Assembly (NCBI RefSeq): GCF_001550135.1
Contig: NZ_LRUE01000016.1
Span: 124,001 to 188,000, forward strand
Direction of reading: 5' to 3'
DNA length: 64,000 bases
Source of the DNA: Pseudoalteromonas shioyasakiensis
Lineage (GTDB): Bacteria > Pseudomonadota > Gammaproteobacteria > Enterobacterales > Alteromonadaceae
Each line of letters begins with the position of its first letter. The stretch's first letter is position 1. Below, piece after piece: positions 27,471 to 36,225 of this stretch. The translations under genes and the position numbers were made by a program. The notes beneath the pieces are model-generated. The model saw only the letters and a list, made by a program, of their open reading frames with translations. It was not told the DNA's origin and did no database searches.

Positions 27471-28358
27471 ATGACTCAACACTCTCTTACTTTAATCGTA
27501 TTGGCTGGCGGGCTGGGTAGCCGCTTTGGCGGAAACAAACAAATTGCCGAAATTCCTGGGCTGGGCTGTACCATCATGGAACTGAGTATTCAGGATGCGG
27601 TTAAAGCGGGTGTGAGCCAAGCGGTGATCATCATTAATAAAAAAATTCGTGCTGAATTTGAAGCAACGATTTTACCGCGCCTACCTGAGTCGCTCGAAGT
27701 AATCCTAGTTGAGCAAGAAATTAGTGCAGTGCCAAATAGCTATGAGCATCTAGCCACTGAACGACAAAAACCTTGGGGTACAGGTCATGCATTACTTTGC
27801 GCAAAACCCTATGTAAATAACCCTGCTATTGTCATTACAGCCGATGATTATTATGGCGAGTCTTCATTTACAATTATTAATGAGCACTTCAAGCAGCATA
27901 GCAATTGGGCGATGGTAGGCTACCCAATAAAAGATACGCTCTCCGAAGAAGGTGGTGTAAATCGTGGTGTATGCTCTGTTGATAGCCACCAGCATTTAAC
28001 CGATGTGGTCGAGTATCTAGATATTAAACTCGAAAATAATGTTTTAAAAGGCAACAATCCACATGGTGAGAGATTACAAATTGCCGATGATGCCCTAGGT
28101 TCTATGAGCTTTTGGGGAATAACACCCAGTTTATTTAATGACTTAGAAACAGGTTTTATTGAGTTTTTAGAAAATACTGACAACGGTGTCACGAAAGAGT
28201 ATTATTTACCAAATGAGATACAACTCGCGATTCAAGATAACCGCCAAGCTGTAACCGTTTATACTGCACAAGAGCCATGGTATGGCGTGACCTACAAAGC
28301 TGAACTGGATGCAATAGCACACACTTTATGTCAGTTACGTCGTAAGCTAAACGATTAA
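27471..28358 (+). CDS. Sugar-phosphate nucleotidyltransferase-like protein
   Basis: 295 residues from the ATG at 27471 (MTQHSLTLIVLAGGLGSRFG). The N-terminal LAGGLGSRFGGNKQ motif is the NTP-transferase signature, and the middle VITADDYYGESSF supplies the metal-binding Asp. A kinase-like gene follows 41 bp later in the same direction. Together they could phosphorylate a sugar at C1 and then couple it to a nucleotide, as in NahK-type salvage of N-acetylhexosamines. The sugar is unknown. An upstream TTG start is possible but unnecessary. Confidence 0.8.
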   Translation: MTQHSLTLIVLAGGLGSRFGGNKQIAEIPGLGCTIMELSIQDAVKAGVSQAVIIINKKIRAEFEATILPRLPESLEVILVEQEISAVPNSYEHLATERQKPWGTGHALLCAKPYVNNPAIVITADDYYGESSFTIINEHFKQHSNWAMVGYPIKDTLSEEGGVNRGVCSVDSHQHLTDVVEYLDIKLENNVLKGNNPHGERLQIADDALGSMSFWGITPSLFNDLETGFIEFLENTDNGVTKEYYLPNEIQLAIQDNRQAVTVYTAQEPWYGVTYKAELDAIAHTLCQLRRKLND

Positions 28359-28399
28359 ACCCTCGCCTCTTCTTGCAAAAAATAAGTAATGGAAAATTA

Positions 28400-29479
28400 A
28401 TGAAGTCTAATCCTGTTGCAACTTATCTTTCTGAGCACTTTGGCTTAAGCACAGATAACGTAACGCTAAAGCCAATTGGCAATGGCCACATCAACACAAC
28501 CATGTTACTTAAATCAGAAGAAAACGCTTTGGTTGTGCAAAAGTTAAATACCGACGTGTTTCCTAACCCTGAGCACCTAGTTGAAAATGCACGACTAATT
28601 GAGCAGCACCTAAGTGAAAAACACGACAATGGTGAATACAGCCTAGAAATTATTCGTCATGTTCCAACTATCGAAAGCGACTTTTTAGTTGAATGCGATC
28701 AAGGTGTTTGGCGTGCACTCGAATTTATTGGCGGCAGTTATAGTGAAGATGTGGTAGCAACTATCTCGCAAGCACAAACTGCAGCCAATGCATTTGGACA
28801 ATTCGCGCTGGCATTACAAGATTTTCAGGCTGATCAGCTGCATCATGTGATCCCTGATTTTCATAACTTAGCGATGCGTTTTGATGCCTTTAAAAAGGTA
28901 ATCGAAAAAGATCCTGTAAATCGTGTGGCCCTTTGCCAAGACGACATCGACTTTTGTTTAGCTCAACAAGGTTTGGTTGATGAGTTAAAACAACTTGAAG
29001 GAAACATTCCTTTAAGACCATGCCATAACGACACAAAAATCAACAACATGCTGTTTTGCACACAGTCAGATGATGCAAAAGCCGTCATCGACCTCGATAC
29101 CTGTATGCCTGGTTATTGGTTATTTGATTTTGGCGATATGGTGCGTACCTTCTGCTCTCCTGAGCAAGAAGACTCTACCAACCTAAGTAATGTACGTGTT
29201 CGTGAAGAGATCTTCGCTGCTATCGTTAAAGGTTATGTTGAACCACTACAAAATGTGATCACCGACGCCGAAAAAGAAAGCTTCTGGCTAGGCACCAAAG
29301 TCATGACCTTTATGATTGGTCTACGCTTTTTAACAGACTTTATTGATGGCGATAATTACTTTGCCACCAAGCATGCAAACCACAACCTAGAACGCGCCCG
29401 CAACCAGTTTGCTTTATATCGCGATATTCTTGAAAAAGAACATACGTTAAAAGCGATATTAGAGATAAATAAGGGGTAA
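28400..29479 (+). CDS. APH/NahK-like sugar kinase
   Basis: 359 residues from the ATG at 28400, with GGA 5-7 bases upstream. The aminoglycoside-phosphotransferase fold is visible: an early GNGHINTTMLL loop, catalytic RPCHNDTKINNMLF (HxD...N), and the metal site VIDLDTCMPGYWLFDFGDMV. The length equals that of Bifidobacterium N-acetylhexosamine 1-kinase as I recall it. Pairing with a nucleotidyltransferase supports a sugar-1-kinase role rather than antibiotic resistance. A heptamer element begins 6 bases after its stop. Confidence 0.82.
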   Translation: MKSNPVATYLSEHFGLSTDNVTLKPIGNGHINTTMLLKSEENALVVQKLNTDVFPNPEHLVENARLIEQHLSEKHDNGEYSLEIIRHVPTIESDFLVECDQGVWRALEFIGGSYSEDVVATISQAQTAANAFGQFALALQDFQADQLHHVIPDFHNLAMRFDAFKKVIEKDPVNRVALCQDDIDFCLAQQGLVDELKQLEGNIPLRPCHNDTKINNMLFCTQSDDAKAVIDLDTCMPGYWLFDFGDMVRTFCSPEQEDSTNLSNVRVREEIFAAIVKGYVEPLQNVITDAEKESFWLGTKVMTFMIGLRFLTDFIDGDNYFATKHANHNLERARNQFALYRDILEKEHTLKAILEINKG

Positions 29480-29483
29480 AAAT

Positions 29484-29660
29484 ATAGTGGTTAGTGGTTA
29501 GTGGTTAGTGGTTAGTGGTTAGTGGTTAGTGGTTAGTGGTTAGAGTAAAATACATTTCATATGTAGCAAGCTCTTTGTTTAATTATACAAAAAATAAAAC
29601 ATCCTCTCGATCAACTGATATCTAACTTCTAAAATCTAACTACTAAAATAATATCTAGCC
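29484..29660. repeat. Heptamer element with conserved core, copy 2
   Basis: Left arm of about 8 TTAGTGG units (29484-29543), the same 80-bp core as at 21.8 kb (GTAAAATACA, TGTAGCAAGC, TTTGTTTAATTA, CCTCTCGATC), and an inverted right arm of TATCTAACTTCTAAAATCTA type to about 29657. It fills the space between the kinase and the next gene. Confidence 0.9.
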
Positions 29661-29679
29661 TTAAAATCAGGAGATTATT

Positions 29680-31083
29680 ATGCATATAAAACACCACGGA
29701 GCGGTGAAAGGCGTAACTGGGTCTTGCCATCAGCTATTTATTGATGACACAAATTCTGTACTTGTTGATTGTGGGCTCTTTCAAGGGGAAGACAGTAAAC
29801 AAGACCTAGCGATTGAGTTTGATATATCAACGGTAAAAGCGCTGATTGTCACACATTGCCATATAGACCATGTTGGTCGCATACCCTACTTACTTGCTGC
29901 AGGTTTTAAAGGGCCTATTTTTACCTCGATTGCCACCGCCAAGCTATTGCCTATGGTGATTGAAGATGCCTTAAAAGTAGGTGTAACTCGCGATGAAGCA
30001 ATGATCCGCACTTGCTTAAAGTTACTAAAACAACAAATTGTCTCTCTAGATTTCAACACATGGTACTGCATTCCCGCAGGAGTGGGCTTTAGCCTCGAAA
30101 AAGTAGCCCCAAGTGATCAAAGCCCCTTATATAAAATTCGCCTGCAACGCGCCGGGCACATTTTAGGCTCTGCCTATGTTGAAATTGAGCTAGGTAAAAA
30201 ACCAAACACGCATAGAGTGGTATTTTCAGGTGATTTAGGTGCACCTTACACGCCATTATTACCAACGCCAAAACCGCCTTACCGCGCCGATACATTAGTT
30301 ATTGAGTCAACCTATGGTGATAAAAACCATCAAGGTCGTAAAGAGCGCGTAGCCGTTCTTAAAAAGGTTATAGAACGTGCAGTAAGCGATAATGGCGTTG
30401 TACTCATACCCGCCTTTAGCATTGGCCGAACTCAAGAGCTGCTCTACGAGTTTGAACAGCTTATTCACTCTGCAAGCAAGCGCTCTATGTGGCATAAACT
30501 GCAAATTATTGTAGATTCGCCAATGGCAGCCAATTTCACAAATGAATATTTACATTTTAAAGCGCTATGGGATAACGAAGCAAAAAAACGCGTAAAACAA
30601 GGCCGTCACCCGCTCGACTTCAACCAACTACATACAATTGATAGCCACCAAGAACACCTTGCCCTTATAAACTTTTTAGCCTCAAAACAGCTGCCCGCAA
30701 TAATCATTGCTGCCAGCGGTATGTGCAATGGCGGCAGAATAGTTAATTACCTAGAACGGTTTTTGCCCGACAAAACAACCGATGTCATTTTTGTTGGCTA
30801 CCAAGGGCAAGGAACATTAGGTCGAGAGATTCAAAAATATGGCCCACGCGGCGGCTATGTATTTATCGATAATCAAAAAGTAATGATTAAAGCGCAAATT
30901 CATACCATCAGCGGCTACAGCGCCCACGCAGATCAAAAAGGACTAATCAGATTTGTCACCGGCATGCGTAAAAAGCCAAGTTTAATCAAAATCGTCCACG
31001 GTGATGAGCAAGCCAAACAAGCACTAGCAGAAAAGCTAAAAGCAGAGTTAGGCGAAAGAGTAGAGATAGTGGTTAGTGGTTAG
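29680..31083 (+). CDS. MBL-fold beta-CASP ribonuclease-like protein
   Basis: 467 residues. The metallo-beta-lactamase motif THCHIDHVG is near residues 58-66, with further ligands in RAGHILGSAYVE and FSGDLG. A beta-CASP region (IPAFSIGRTQELLYE, ASGMCNGGRIVNYLERFLPD) and a C-terminal RMMBL part (ISGYSAHADQKGLIRFV, KIVHGDEQA) follow. This is the CPSF73-like RNA-processing exonuclease family. An AGGAGA site precedes the ATG. The last residues (IVVSG) and the stop codon are encoded by a TTAGTGG heptamer array, so the original end of the gene appears replaced. Confidence 0.9.
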   Translation: MHIKHHGAVKGVTGSCHQLFIDDTNSVLVDCGLFQGEDSKQDLAIEFDISTVKALIVTHCHIDHVGRIPYLLAAGFKGPIFTSIATAKLLPMVIEDALKVGVTRDEAMIRTCLKLLKQQIVSLDFNTWYCIPAGVGFSLEKVAPSDQSPLYKIRLQRAGHILGSAYVEIELGKKPNTHRVVFSGDLGAPYTPLLPTPKPPYRADTLVIESTYGDKNHQGRKERVAVLKKVIERAVSDNGVVLIPAFSIGRTQELLYEFEQLIHSASKRSMWHKLQIIVDSPMAANFTNEYLHFKALWDNEAKKRVKQGRHPLDFNQLHTIDSHQEHLALINFLASKQLPAIIIAASGMCNGGRIVNYLERFLPDKTTDVIFVGYQGQGTLGREIQKYGPRGGYVFIDNQKVMIKAQIHTISGYSAHADQKGLIRFVTGMRKKPSLIKIVHGDEQAKQALAEKLKAELGERVEIVVSG

Positions 31084-31112
31084 TGGTTAGTGGTTAGTGG
31101 TTAGTGGTTAGT
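31066..31112. repeat. Heptamer array, unit TTAGTGG, upstream arm of 4HB cassette 1
   Basis: About 6.5 units. The first supplies the stop codon of the ribonuclease-like gene and the last touches the ATG of the four-helix-bundle gene, so the array is the whole leader of that gene. Confidence 0.95.
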
Positions 31113-31113
31113 T

Positions 31114-31461
31114 ATGAACTTTGAAAATCTAGATGTATGGAAACGGTCTGCACGATTAAGTGCTGAAATTTACAAATCAACAAATGAATTAAAAGACTTC
31201 GGTTTTAGAGATCAGTTAACCCGCTCAGGCTTATCAGTGCCTAGCAACATTGCTGAAGGAGTAAGCCGTGAAATTTACAAAGAGAAAAGTCGGTTTATAG
31301 ATATCGCGAGATCTTCGCTTGCAGAAACAAGAACACAAATCTATATAGGCCTGGAGATAGGCTACTTAGAACGTGAAAAAGCATTGTATTGGATATCAGA
31401 AACCAAAGAGTTAGGGGCTATGTTAACAGGTCTAAAACAACAGTTTGATAATAGAAGTTAG
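31114..31461 (+). CDS. Four-helix-bundle protein (23S rRNA IVP / Avd-like), copy 1
   Basis: 115 residues, all helical. It shows the family pattern LDVWKRSARLSAEIYKSTNE, DFGFRDQLTRSGLSVPSNIA, EG..R and RTQIYIGLEIGYL. Homologues are encoded in intervening sequences of bacterial 23S rRNA, and the Avd subunit of diversity-generating retroelements shares the fold and binds nucleic acid. Biochemical function of free-standing members is unknown. No Shine-Dalgarno other than the GTGG of the heptamer array precedes it. About 70% identical by eye to copy 3. Flanked by heptamers in inverted orientation (TTAGTGG before, TAACCACTAACC after). Confidence 0.9.
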   Translation: MNFENLDVWKRSARLSAEIYKSTNELKDFGFRDQLTRSGLSVPSNIAEGVSREIYKEKSRFIDIARSSLAETRTQIYIGLEIGYLEREKALYWISETKELGAMLTGLKQQFDNRS

Positions 31462-31500
31462 TGGCTCTAACCACTAACCTCTAATATCTGACTTCTAATG
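31456..31500. repeat. Inverted heptamer arm after 4HB copy 1
   Basis: Short reverse-oriented run: CTAACCACTAACCTCTAATA then TCTGACTTCTAATG. The gene's TAG stop lies in the GTTAGTGG word at the junction. Confidence 0.85.
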
Positions 31501-31538
31501 TTTGCCTCGTATCTCGCCCCCGCTACTGCGAGTCGCTA

Positions 31539-33677
31539 TTATTTATAACTCTCATACGCTTCTTTCATTCGCGCTAGGTTGCTATAAATATAGCTCGAAG
31601 TTAAACGGCCGCGTCTAAACATTGTATTGTCTAAAGAGACTTGTGTAGAAGGAGCGTAACCTTGGTTAAATACCAAGGTGTTTAATTTTCCTATTTGCGT
31701 TGATAGACCAACTCGCCACATTTCACGGCCTTTTAACTGGCCAAACGGTGTTACTTTCATATCTTTACGTGGTGTAAGTGGGATACTAAGCCCAACCCCT
31801 GCTTTTTGCGCATCTGTATCCTCATAGAATACTGCTATGTAGCTATCACCAAACCAAAAGCGACTTTCGAGTTTTACGCCACTGTCACCATAAAAATATT
31901 TACCAGCCGTAGCATGAAAAGTAATATCTTGCTCTACCCAGTTGTATTGGTATGTGAGAGTTTCGTACTCACGTGATGCGCGGTAGTCTGCATAATCAAA
32001 ATAAGCAATTTTAGCACTTACTTTGTGACGCCCTTCAGGGCTTAACCAGGCAGTTTCGTTAATAATAGCTTTGTAATCAAAATAGTCTTTAAAGAAACCA
32101 ATTTGCGTTTGGTTATAAAAGCCATACGGCAGTGCAAAGGTTTGGTGCAGCATTGCATTTACAATACCTTCATCTAGGCTGTAATTATCAAATACACCGT
32201 TATCTTCATAGTCGCTACTTTCATCTAAAATAGTTTGGCCGGTAACCTTTATACCACCACCTTGCCACAGCGGCACGTCAAGCTCGGCACGCAAGCCTAC
32301 AGAGTAATCAAATACTCCAAACTCTGTTGCATAAGTATTAGATAAAGCAGGGCTCAAGGTTAAGCGCGGTTTAAAGTAAGGGCTTGCCTCTGCTTTACCG
32401 GCCCATATAACACCTTCAGGAATACTCGCTTTGCCTTGCTGAACATTTAAATCTGGGCTTACACCTTTTTCGATAAATAAGCGGTAGTTATCAACCTTGC
32501 CCTGAATCGCAATTAAAGGAATATCTGTTTTAGAAAGTTGTACGTTAAAGTGCGTGCTTTCGTTAGTTACACTTTCAGCAATACGGCCAAGTACAACACC
32601 AATGGCATCGATGTCGTTACGGTTAAATACCGAGTTTTCAAAGTTAACAAATACGGTATTCAGGTTATAACCAACCACTATATTTTCGAAGCCATCGTTA
32701 ATCAGTGCTTGTTTTAATTCAATTACTTGGCTATTTAAGCTTGAGTTAGCTAGCTTTTGCGTATTTGCTGTTGGCGTTTGTTTTACACTTGCTACCGTAA
32801 GGGCTTTTGCTTGTTCAACTAATTCTGGCGCCATAGCTGTTTGTATAAAACCGATACCATGGTCATCAATTTTAGCAATTGGCTTTGTAGCAACCGGTGC
32901 TACATAAGGGGCTGCTTCAACTTTTTTATAATTTTGTTTATCTTCACTCGAAAGCGGCATACTAAAGTTCACACCCCAATAGGTGTCTTGTTTTGAGTAA
33001 TCTGTGTTACTGTAAAATCGGCTGGTAAAGGTTAGCTCGCCAATATCATAAAGCCACTTTTTAGGAATAGTCACTTTAGCACCGGCATTAAATGCCTCTG
33101 CATCATGCTCTGCTTGCAAACTAAACCAGTCGAACACTTGGTACTCTATACCCCCAAATACACCATCCATCTCGCCATGAGGGCGTTTACTTTTTGCGAT
33201 ACCCGCTGAAAACCTAAAGTTCCATAATTCTTTTGATGCCACAGCATAATATGTTTCATAAAAATTAATATGCCCACCAACGTCTTTGCCACCAATAGCA
33301 AGGCTAAACCAATCTTTAGGAATATAAGGTATTTGGTACTTAGCATTAAATGATAAGTCTCTGATTTGTTTTCGACCTTCTCCTACAAACAAATTGTCGT
33401 GCATAGTGTTTGAAGCTATAAGGCCACTCACTTCTAAACCATCAAATAAGCCAGCACTAACAATAAAATTATGACCCTTTACATACTGGTTACTGCGATC
33501 AAAAAGCTCATTGTTATGACCAAAGCCTATTACTCCTTTTTCTTGAACTTCAGCGTTAGGAGTATTAATAAGGCCAGTATAACCAACGAAAGATTGATAT
33601 GAGTTAATTTGTTCAGCAAAAACAAGCGGCGAACTTAGAGCTATTGCACTACCTATAAAGACATTAAGCTTAGACAT
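31539..33677 (-). CDS. yjbH: YjbH-type outer-membrane exopolysaccharide protein
   Basis: 712 residues with a signal peptide (MSKLNVFIGSAIALSSPLVF, cut near AEQ). It continues SFVGYTGLINTPNAEVQEKG, the start of the YjbH/DUF940 beta-barrel (GxxG(L)xxTPxA). Repeated amphipathic strands and the C-terminal barrel (PLTPRKDMKVTPFGQL, EMWRVGLSTQIG) follow. In E. coli YjbH belongs to yjbEFGH, linked to exopolysaccharide production; here no yjbEFG genes adjoin. It sits at the downstream edge of the polysaccharide locus and may export or modify that polymer. Confidence 0.85.
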   Translation of the reverse strand: MSKLNVFIGSAIALSSPLVFAEQINSYQSFVGYTGLINTPNAEVQEKGVIGFGHNNELFDRSNQYVKGHNFIVSAGLFDGLEVSGLIASNTMHDNLFVGEGRKQIRDLSFNAKYQIPYIPKDWFSLAIGGKDVGGHINFYETYYAVASKELWNFRFSAGIAKSKRPHGEMDGVFGGIEYQVFDWFSLQAEHDAEAFNAGAKVTIPKKWLYDIGELTFTSRFYSNTDYSKQDTYWGVNFSMPLSSEDKQNYKKVEAAPYVAPVATKPIAKIDDHGIGFIQTAMAPELVEQAKALTVASVKQTPTANTQKLANSSLNSQVIELKQALINDGFENIVVGYNLNTVFVNFENSVFNRNDIDAIGVVLGRIAESVTNESTHFNVQLSKTDIPLIAIQGKVDNYRLFIEKGVSPDLNVQQGKASIPEGVIWAGKAEASPYFKPRLTLSPALSNTYATEFGVFDYSVGLRAELDVPLWQGGGIKVTGQTILDESSDYEDNGVFDNYSLDEGIVNAMLHQTFALPYGFYNQTQIGFFKDYFDYKAIINETAWLSPEGRHKVSAKIAYFDYADYRASREYETLTYQYNWVEQDITFHATAGKYFYGDSGVKLESRFWFGDSYIAVFYEDTDAQKAGVGLSIPLTPRKDMKVTPFGQLKGREMWRVGLSTQIGKLNTLVFNQGYAPSTQVSLDNTMFRRGRLTSSYIYSNLARMKEAYESYK

Positions 33678-33759
33678 AAACTATTCCGAGTTAAAATTAT
33701 AAAAATCCTTAAATTAGATTAAATATAACATTAGATGTGAGAAACGAGAAGTTAATAGC

Positions 33760-33935
33760 GGAGGTGCTAGGTGCTAGGTGCTAGGTGCTAGGTGCTAGGT
33801 GCTAGGTGCTAGGTGCTAGGTGCTAGGTGCTAGGTGAACAAGATTATATTTGGGGTGAGGTAAAGCAAGTGGTTAAAAGCAATTAACTAACTTCTAACCA
33901 CTAAAGCCTGATATCTAACTTCTAATATCTTATTT
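33760..33935. repeat. Heptamer array CTAGGTG (11 units) with short inverted partner
   Basis: Homogeneous GTGCTAG run at 33760-33836, 45 bp of unique DNA, then reverse-oriented degenerate units (AACTAACTTCTAACCACTAA, CTGATATCTAACTTCTAATA) up to the galU stop. Same layout as the 4HB cassettes but with no gene inside, so perhaps a deleted cassette. Confidence 0.88.
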
Positions 33936-34844
33936 TTAGACCGCTTTTAAATGTCGCTCTGCTGGCGCTACCATTTCGGTTACAAAATCAGTGAATTCTT
34001 CACCTAGGTTTTCGTCACGCATGCTGTATTCAACAATCGCTTTTAAGTAGCCTAATTTATCGCCACAGTCGTGAGCACGACCACTCATGTGGAATGCTTC
34101 AACAATTTCGTGCTTCATTAGCTCATCAATAGCGTCAGTAAGCTGAATTTCGCCGCCTGCACCCGCTGGTGTTTTAGCAAGTAATGGCCAAATAGCTTTA
34201 GATAACACATAACGGCCAACAACAGCTAGGTTTGAAGGTGCTTCTTCAGCTTTTGGTTTTTCGACCATGGTTTTAATTGGTGCACTTTCGCCCGCTTTAA
34301 TTTTAACGCCGCCGATATCAGCAATACCATATTTATGTACATTTTCTTGCGGTACTGGCTCTAGCATGATTTGGCTTGCTTTAACTTCATTAAAGCGCTT
34401 GATCATAGCTGCAATGTTTTCGGTTTTTTGATCAGCTGTATAGCTATCTAAAATTACGTCTGGCAGTACAACAACAAAGTCGTCATCGCCAACAATAGGT
34501 TTTGCACACATAACAGCATGGCCTAATCCTTTAGCCTCGCCTTGGCGTACGTGCATAATGGTTACATCAGCAGGGCAAATTGAGCGTACTTCTTCAAGCA
34601 AAGTACGTTTTACACGTTTTTCAAGCGTTGCTTCAAGCTCAAAGCTGGTATCAAAGTGGTTTTCAATAGCATTTTTAGAGCTATGCGTAACCAATACAAC
34701 TTCTTTAATACCCGCAGCAACACATTCGTTTACTATGTATTGGATAAGTGGCTTATCAACCAGAGGTAGCATTTCTTTAGGAATTGCCTTTGTCATCGGT
34801 AACATACGTGTACCAAGGCCTGCAACAGGAATGACAGCTTTCAT
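33936..34844 (-). CDS. galU: UTP-glucose-1-phosphate uridylyltransferase
   Basis: 302 residues with the GalU start [20 protein letters not shown] and the [18 protein letters not shown] block. [20 protein letters not shown] and the C-terminal [18 protein letters not shown] are typical. It makes UDP-glucose, which feeds Ugd (UDP-glucuronate) and a WcaJ-type initiating transferase, both encoded in this locus. The gene is the last biosynthetic member on this side of the polysaccharide locus. Confidence 0.96.
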   Translation of the reverse strand: MKAVIPVAGLGTRMLPMTKAIPKEMLPLVDKPLIQYIVNECVAAGIKEVVLVTHSSKNAIENHFDTSFELEATLEKRVKRTLLEEVRSICPADVTIMHVRQGEAKGLGHAVMCAKPIVGDDDFVVVLPDVILDSYTADQKTENIAAMIKRFNEVKASQIMLEPVPQENVHKYGIADIGGVKIKAGESAPIKTMVEKPKAEEAPSNLAVVGRYVLSKAIWPLLAKTPAGAGGEIQLTDAIDELMKHEIVEAFHMSGRAHDCGDKLGYLKAIVEYSMRDENLGEEFTDFVTEMVAPAERHLKAV

Positions 34845-34983
34845 AATGTTTAGTCCCTTAATTATTGTGGTAAGAATAAATAATTACAAAGTATGAGTTA
34901 TTAACTCATTTTGCGCAATAGTAAAAAAAGATTTATAACCAAGTTAGCAGTAATAATATTGACGGAGGATGAACAAGAACCGA

Positions 34984-35069
34984 TAGGTTCTAGGAGCTAG
35001 GAGCTAGGAGCTAGGAGCTAGGAGCTAGGAGCTAGGAGCTAGGAGCTAGGAGCTAGGAGCTAGGAGCTA
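34984..35069. repeat. Heptamer array, unit TAGGAGC (about 12 units)
   Basis: Starts with one TAGGTTC unit then TAGGAGC without error to GCTAAAAG. It lies between galU and the DHH gene, right after (minus-strand sense) a terminator hairpin. Confidence 0.95.
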
Positions 35070-35074
35070 AAAGA

Positions 35075-35100
35075 TGCTAGTGGCTGGAGTGCCACTAGCA
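35075..35100 (-). terminator. Terminator after the DHH phosphoesterase gene
   Basis: Stem TGCTAGTGGC/GCCACTAGCA with a 6-base loop, followed on the minus strand by ATCTTTTAG. It starts 5 bases past the gene's stop. Confidence 0.75.
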
Positions 35101-35105
35101 AGGGG

Positions 35106-36062
35106 TTAGTTATAAAAATTAACTAGAGTAGTAATAAACTGTTCAACTTGTTGTTGGTCTAGTTCGTTTATACCTGCTGCAGCTGCACGGCCGCCGCCGG
35201 TGGCAAATTGGCTGCATACATCAACAGCGCCTTGTTTATTATTAAGTGGTGCTCTTACACTTACGGTATAACTTCCTTTATTATTATAGGTAAGCACTGC
35301 ATGGGCTTTATTAGGTGCTTGGTTTGCAAGGTCGTTGCCTAATACACCACTTACACGGCGCGCCCACGGGGCGTCATCAAGTAAAATAACCTTTGCTGTA
35401 TCGCAATTATGTAAAACCTTAGCGTCAGCCGCTTTTTGCATATCAGATTTGTAGGCTTTTTCTAACACGTAATAAACCGACTCACTGTCGTTAATGGCAT
35501 CAAGAGGTGACTTATATTTTAGTAACTCGTTAAATAAGTCTTCTGGAGCAAAGTGTAAATCGGCTACCTCGCTGCCATAGCCGTTATAGTTAATATACGT
35601 ACCAAATGCTTTAAGTTGTGACTTTTCGAGTTCTGTTAAGCCTAGTTTATCGGCTTCGCTATCGGCTTTTGCAAATAAATTATCGCCATAAGCAGCTGTG
35701 ATTGCCCATAAGTGGTATTGCTTATCGATAAGATCGCTCACTATTAAGCTAGTACACATGTTTGCATCAAAATCGATGTGAGCAAATAAGTTTGCATGGT
35801 TTGGAATATCACCTGCTTTATGGTGATCTACATACATAACTCGTGCACCTACGCATAGAGCGTCGTGCAACTCTGCCATGTTTTTTTCCATCGAAATATC
35901 AAGTACACGAATATTATCACCGGCTTTTGGGGTAATTTTTTTTAGTAGTTGAATATCACGTTTCACACCTGTTACTTTCACGCTTTCAACAGGGTTAGCG
36001 AGCTGTAACTGTAATAGTGCGATGATGCCATCGGCATCACCATTAAAAATATCGTAGTTCAT
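35106..36062 (-). CDS. DHH/DHHA1-family phosphoesterase
   Basis: 318 residues. Metal motifs are FNGDADGIIALLQ (residues 6-18), LDISMEKN, and VDHHKAGD (about 78-85). A C-terminal DHHA1-type glycine loop, FATGGGRAAAAGIN, lies near 290-303. Family members cleave short RNA, c-di-nucleotides or 3'-phosphoadenosine 5'-phosphate (NrnA type). It is placed between galU and cysC in a locus with sulfotransferases that release PAP, so a PAP phosphatase role is attractive but unproven. Heptamer arrays lie on both sides of it. Confidence 0.78.
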   Translation of the reverse strand: MNYDIFNGDADGIIALLQLQLANPVESVKVTGVKRDIQLLKKITPKAGDNIRVLDISMEKNMAELHDALCVGARVMYVDHHKAGDIPNHANLFAHIDFDANMCTSLIVSDLIDKQYHLWAITAAYGDNLFAKADSEADKLGLTELEKSQLKAFGTYINYNGYGSEVADLHFAPEDLFNELLKYKSPLDAINDSESVYYVLEKAYKSDMQKAADAKVLHNCDTAKVILLDDAPWARRVSGVLGNDLANQAPNKAHAVLTYNNKGSYTVSVRAPLNNKQGAVDVCSQFATGGGRAAAAGINELDQQQVEQFITTLVNFYN

Positions 36063-36078
36063 AAAGTCTCAAAGAATA

Positions 36079-36222
36079 ATAGAAGTCAGATTACAGATGT
36101 TAGAGGTTAGACGTCAGAGATTAGATATCAGATTTTAGAAGTCAGATATCAGAAAAAAGATATCAGAGGTCAGAAGTTAGACGTCAGAGATTAGATACCA
36201 GATTTTAGACGTCAGGTTTCTG
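36079..36222. repeat. Degenerate heptamer array (AGATATC/AGAGGTC types)
   Basis: About 20 units of a 7-bp period with mixed words: AGAAGTC, AGATTAC, AGATGTT, AGAGGTT, AGACGTC, AGAGATT, AGATATC. It fills the gap between the cysC stop and the DHH start. A closely similar mixed array lies at 56.6 kb. Confidence 0.85.
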
Positions 36223-36225
36223 GCT

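Noticed and set aside
28400..29479. Aminoglycoside resistance gene
   Set aside because: The fold is shared, but the NTP-transferase partner and NahK-like length favour a sugar kinase.
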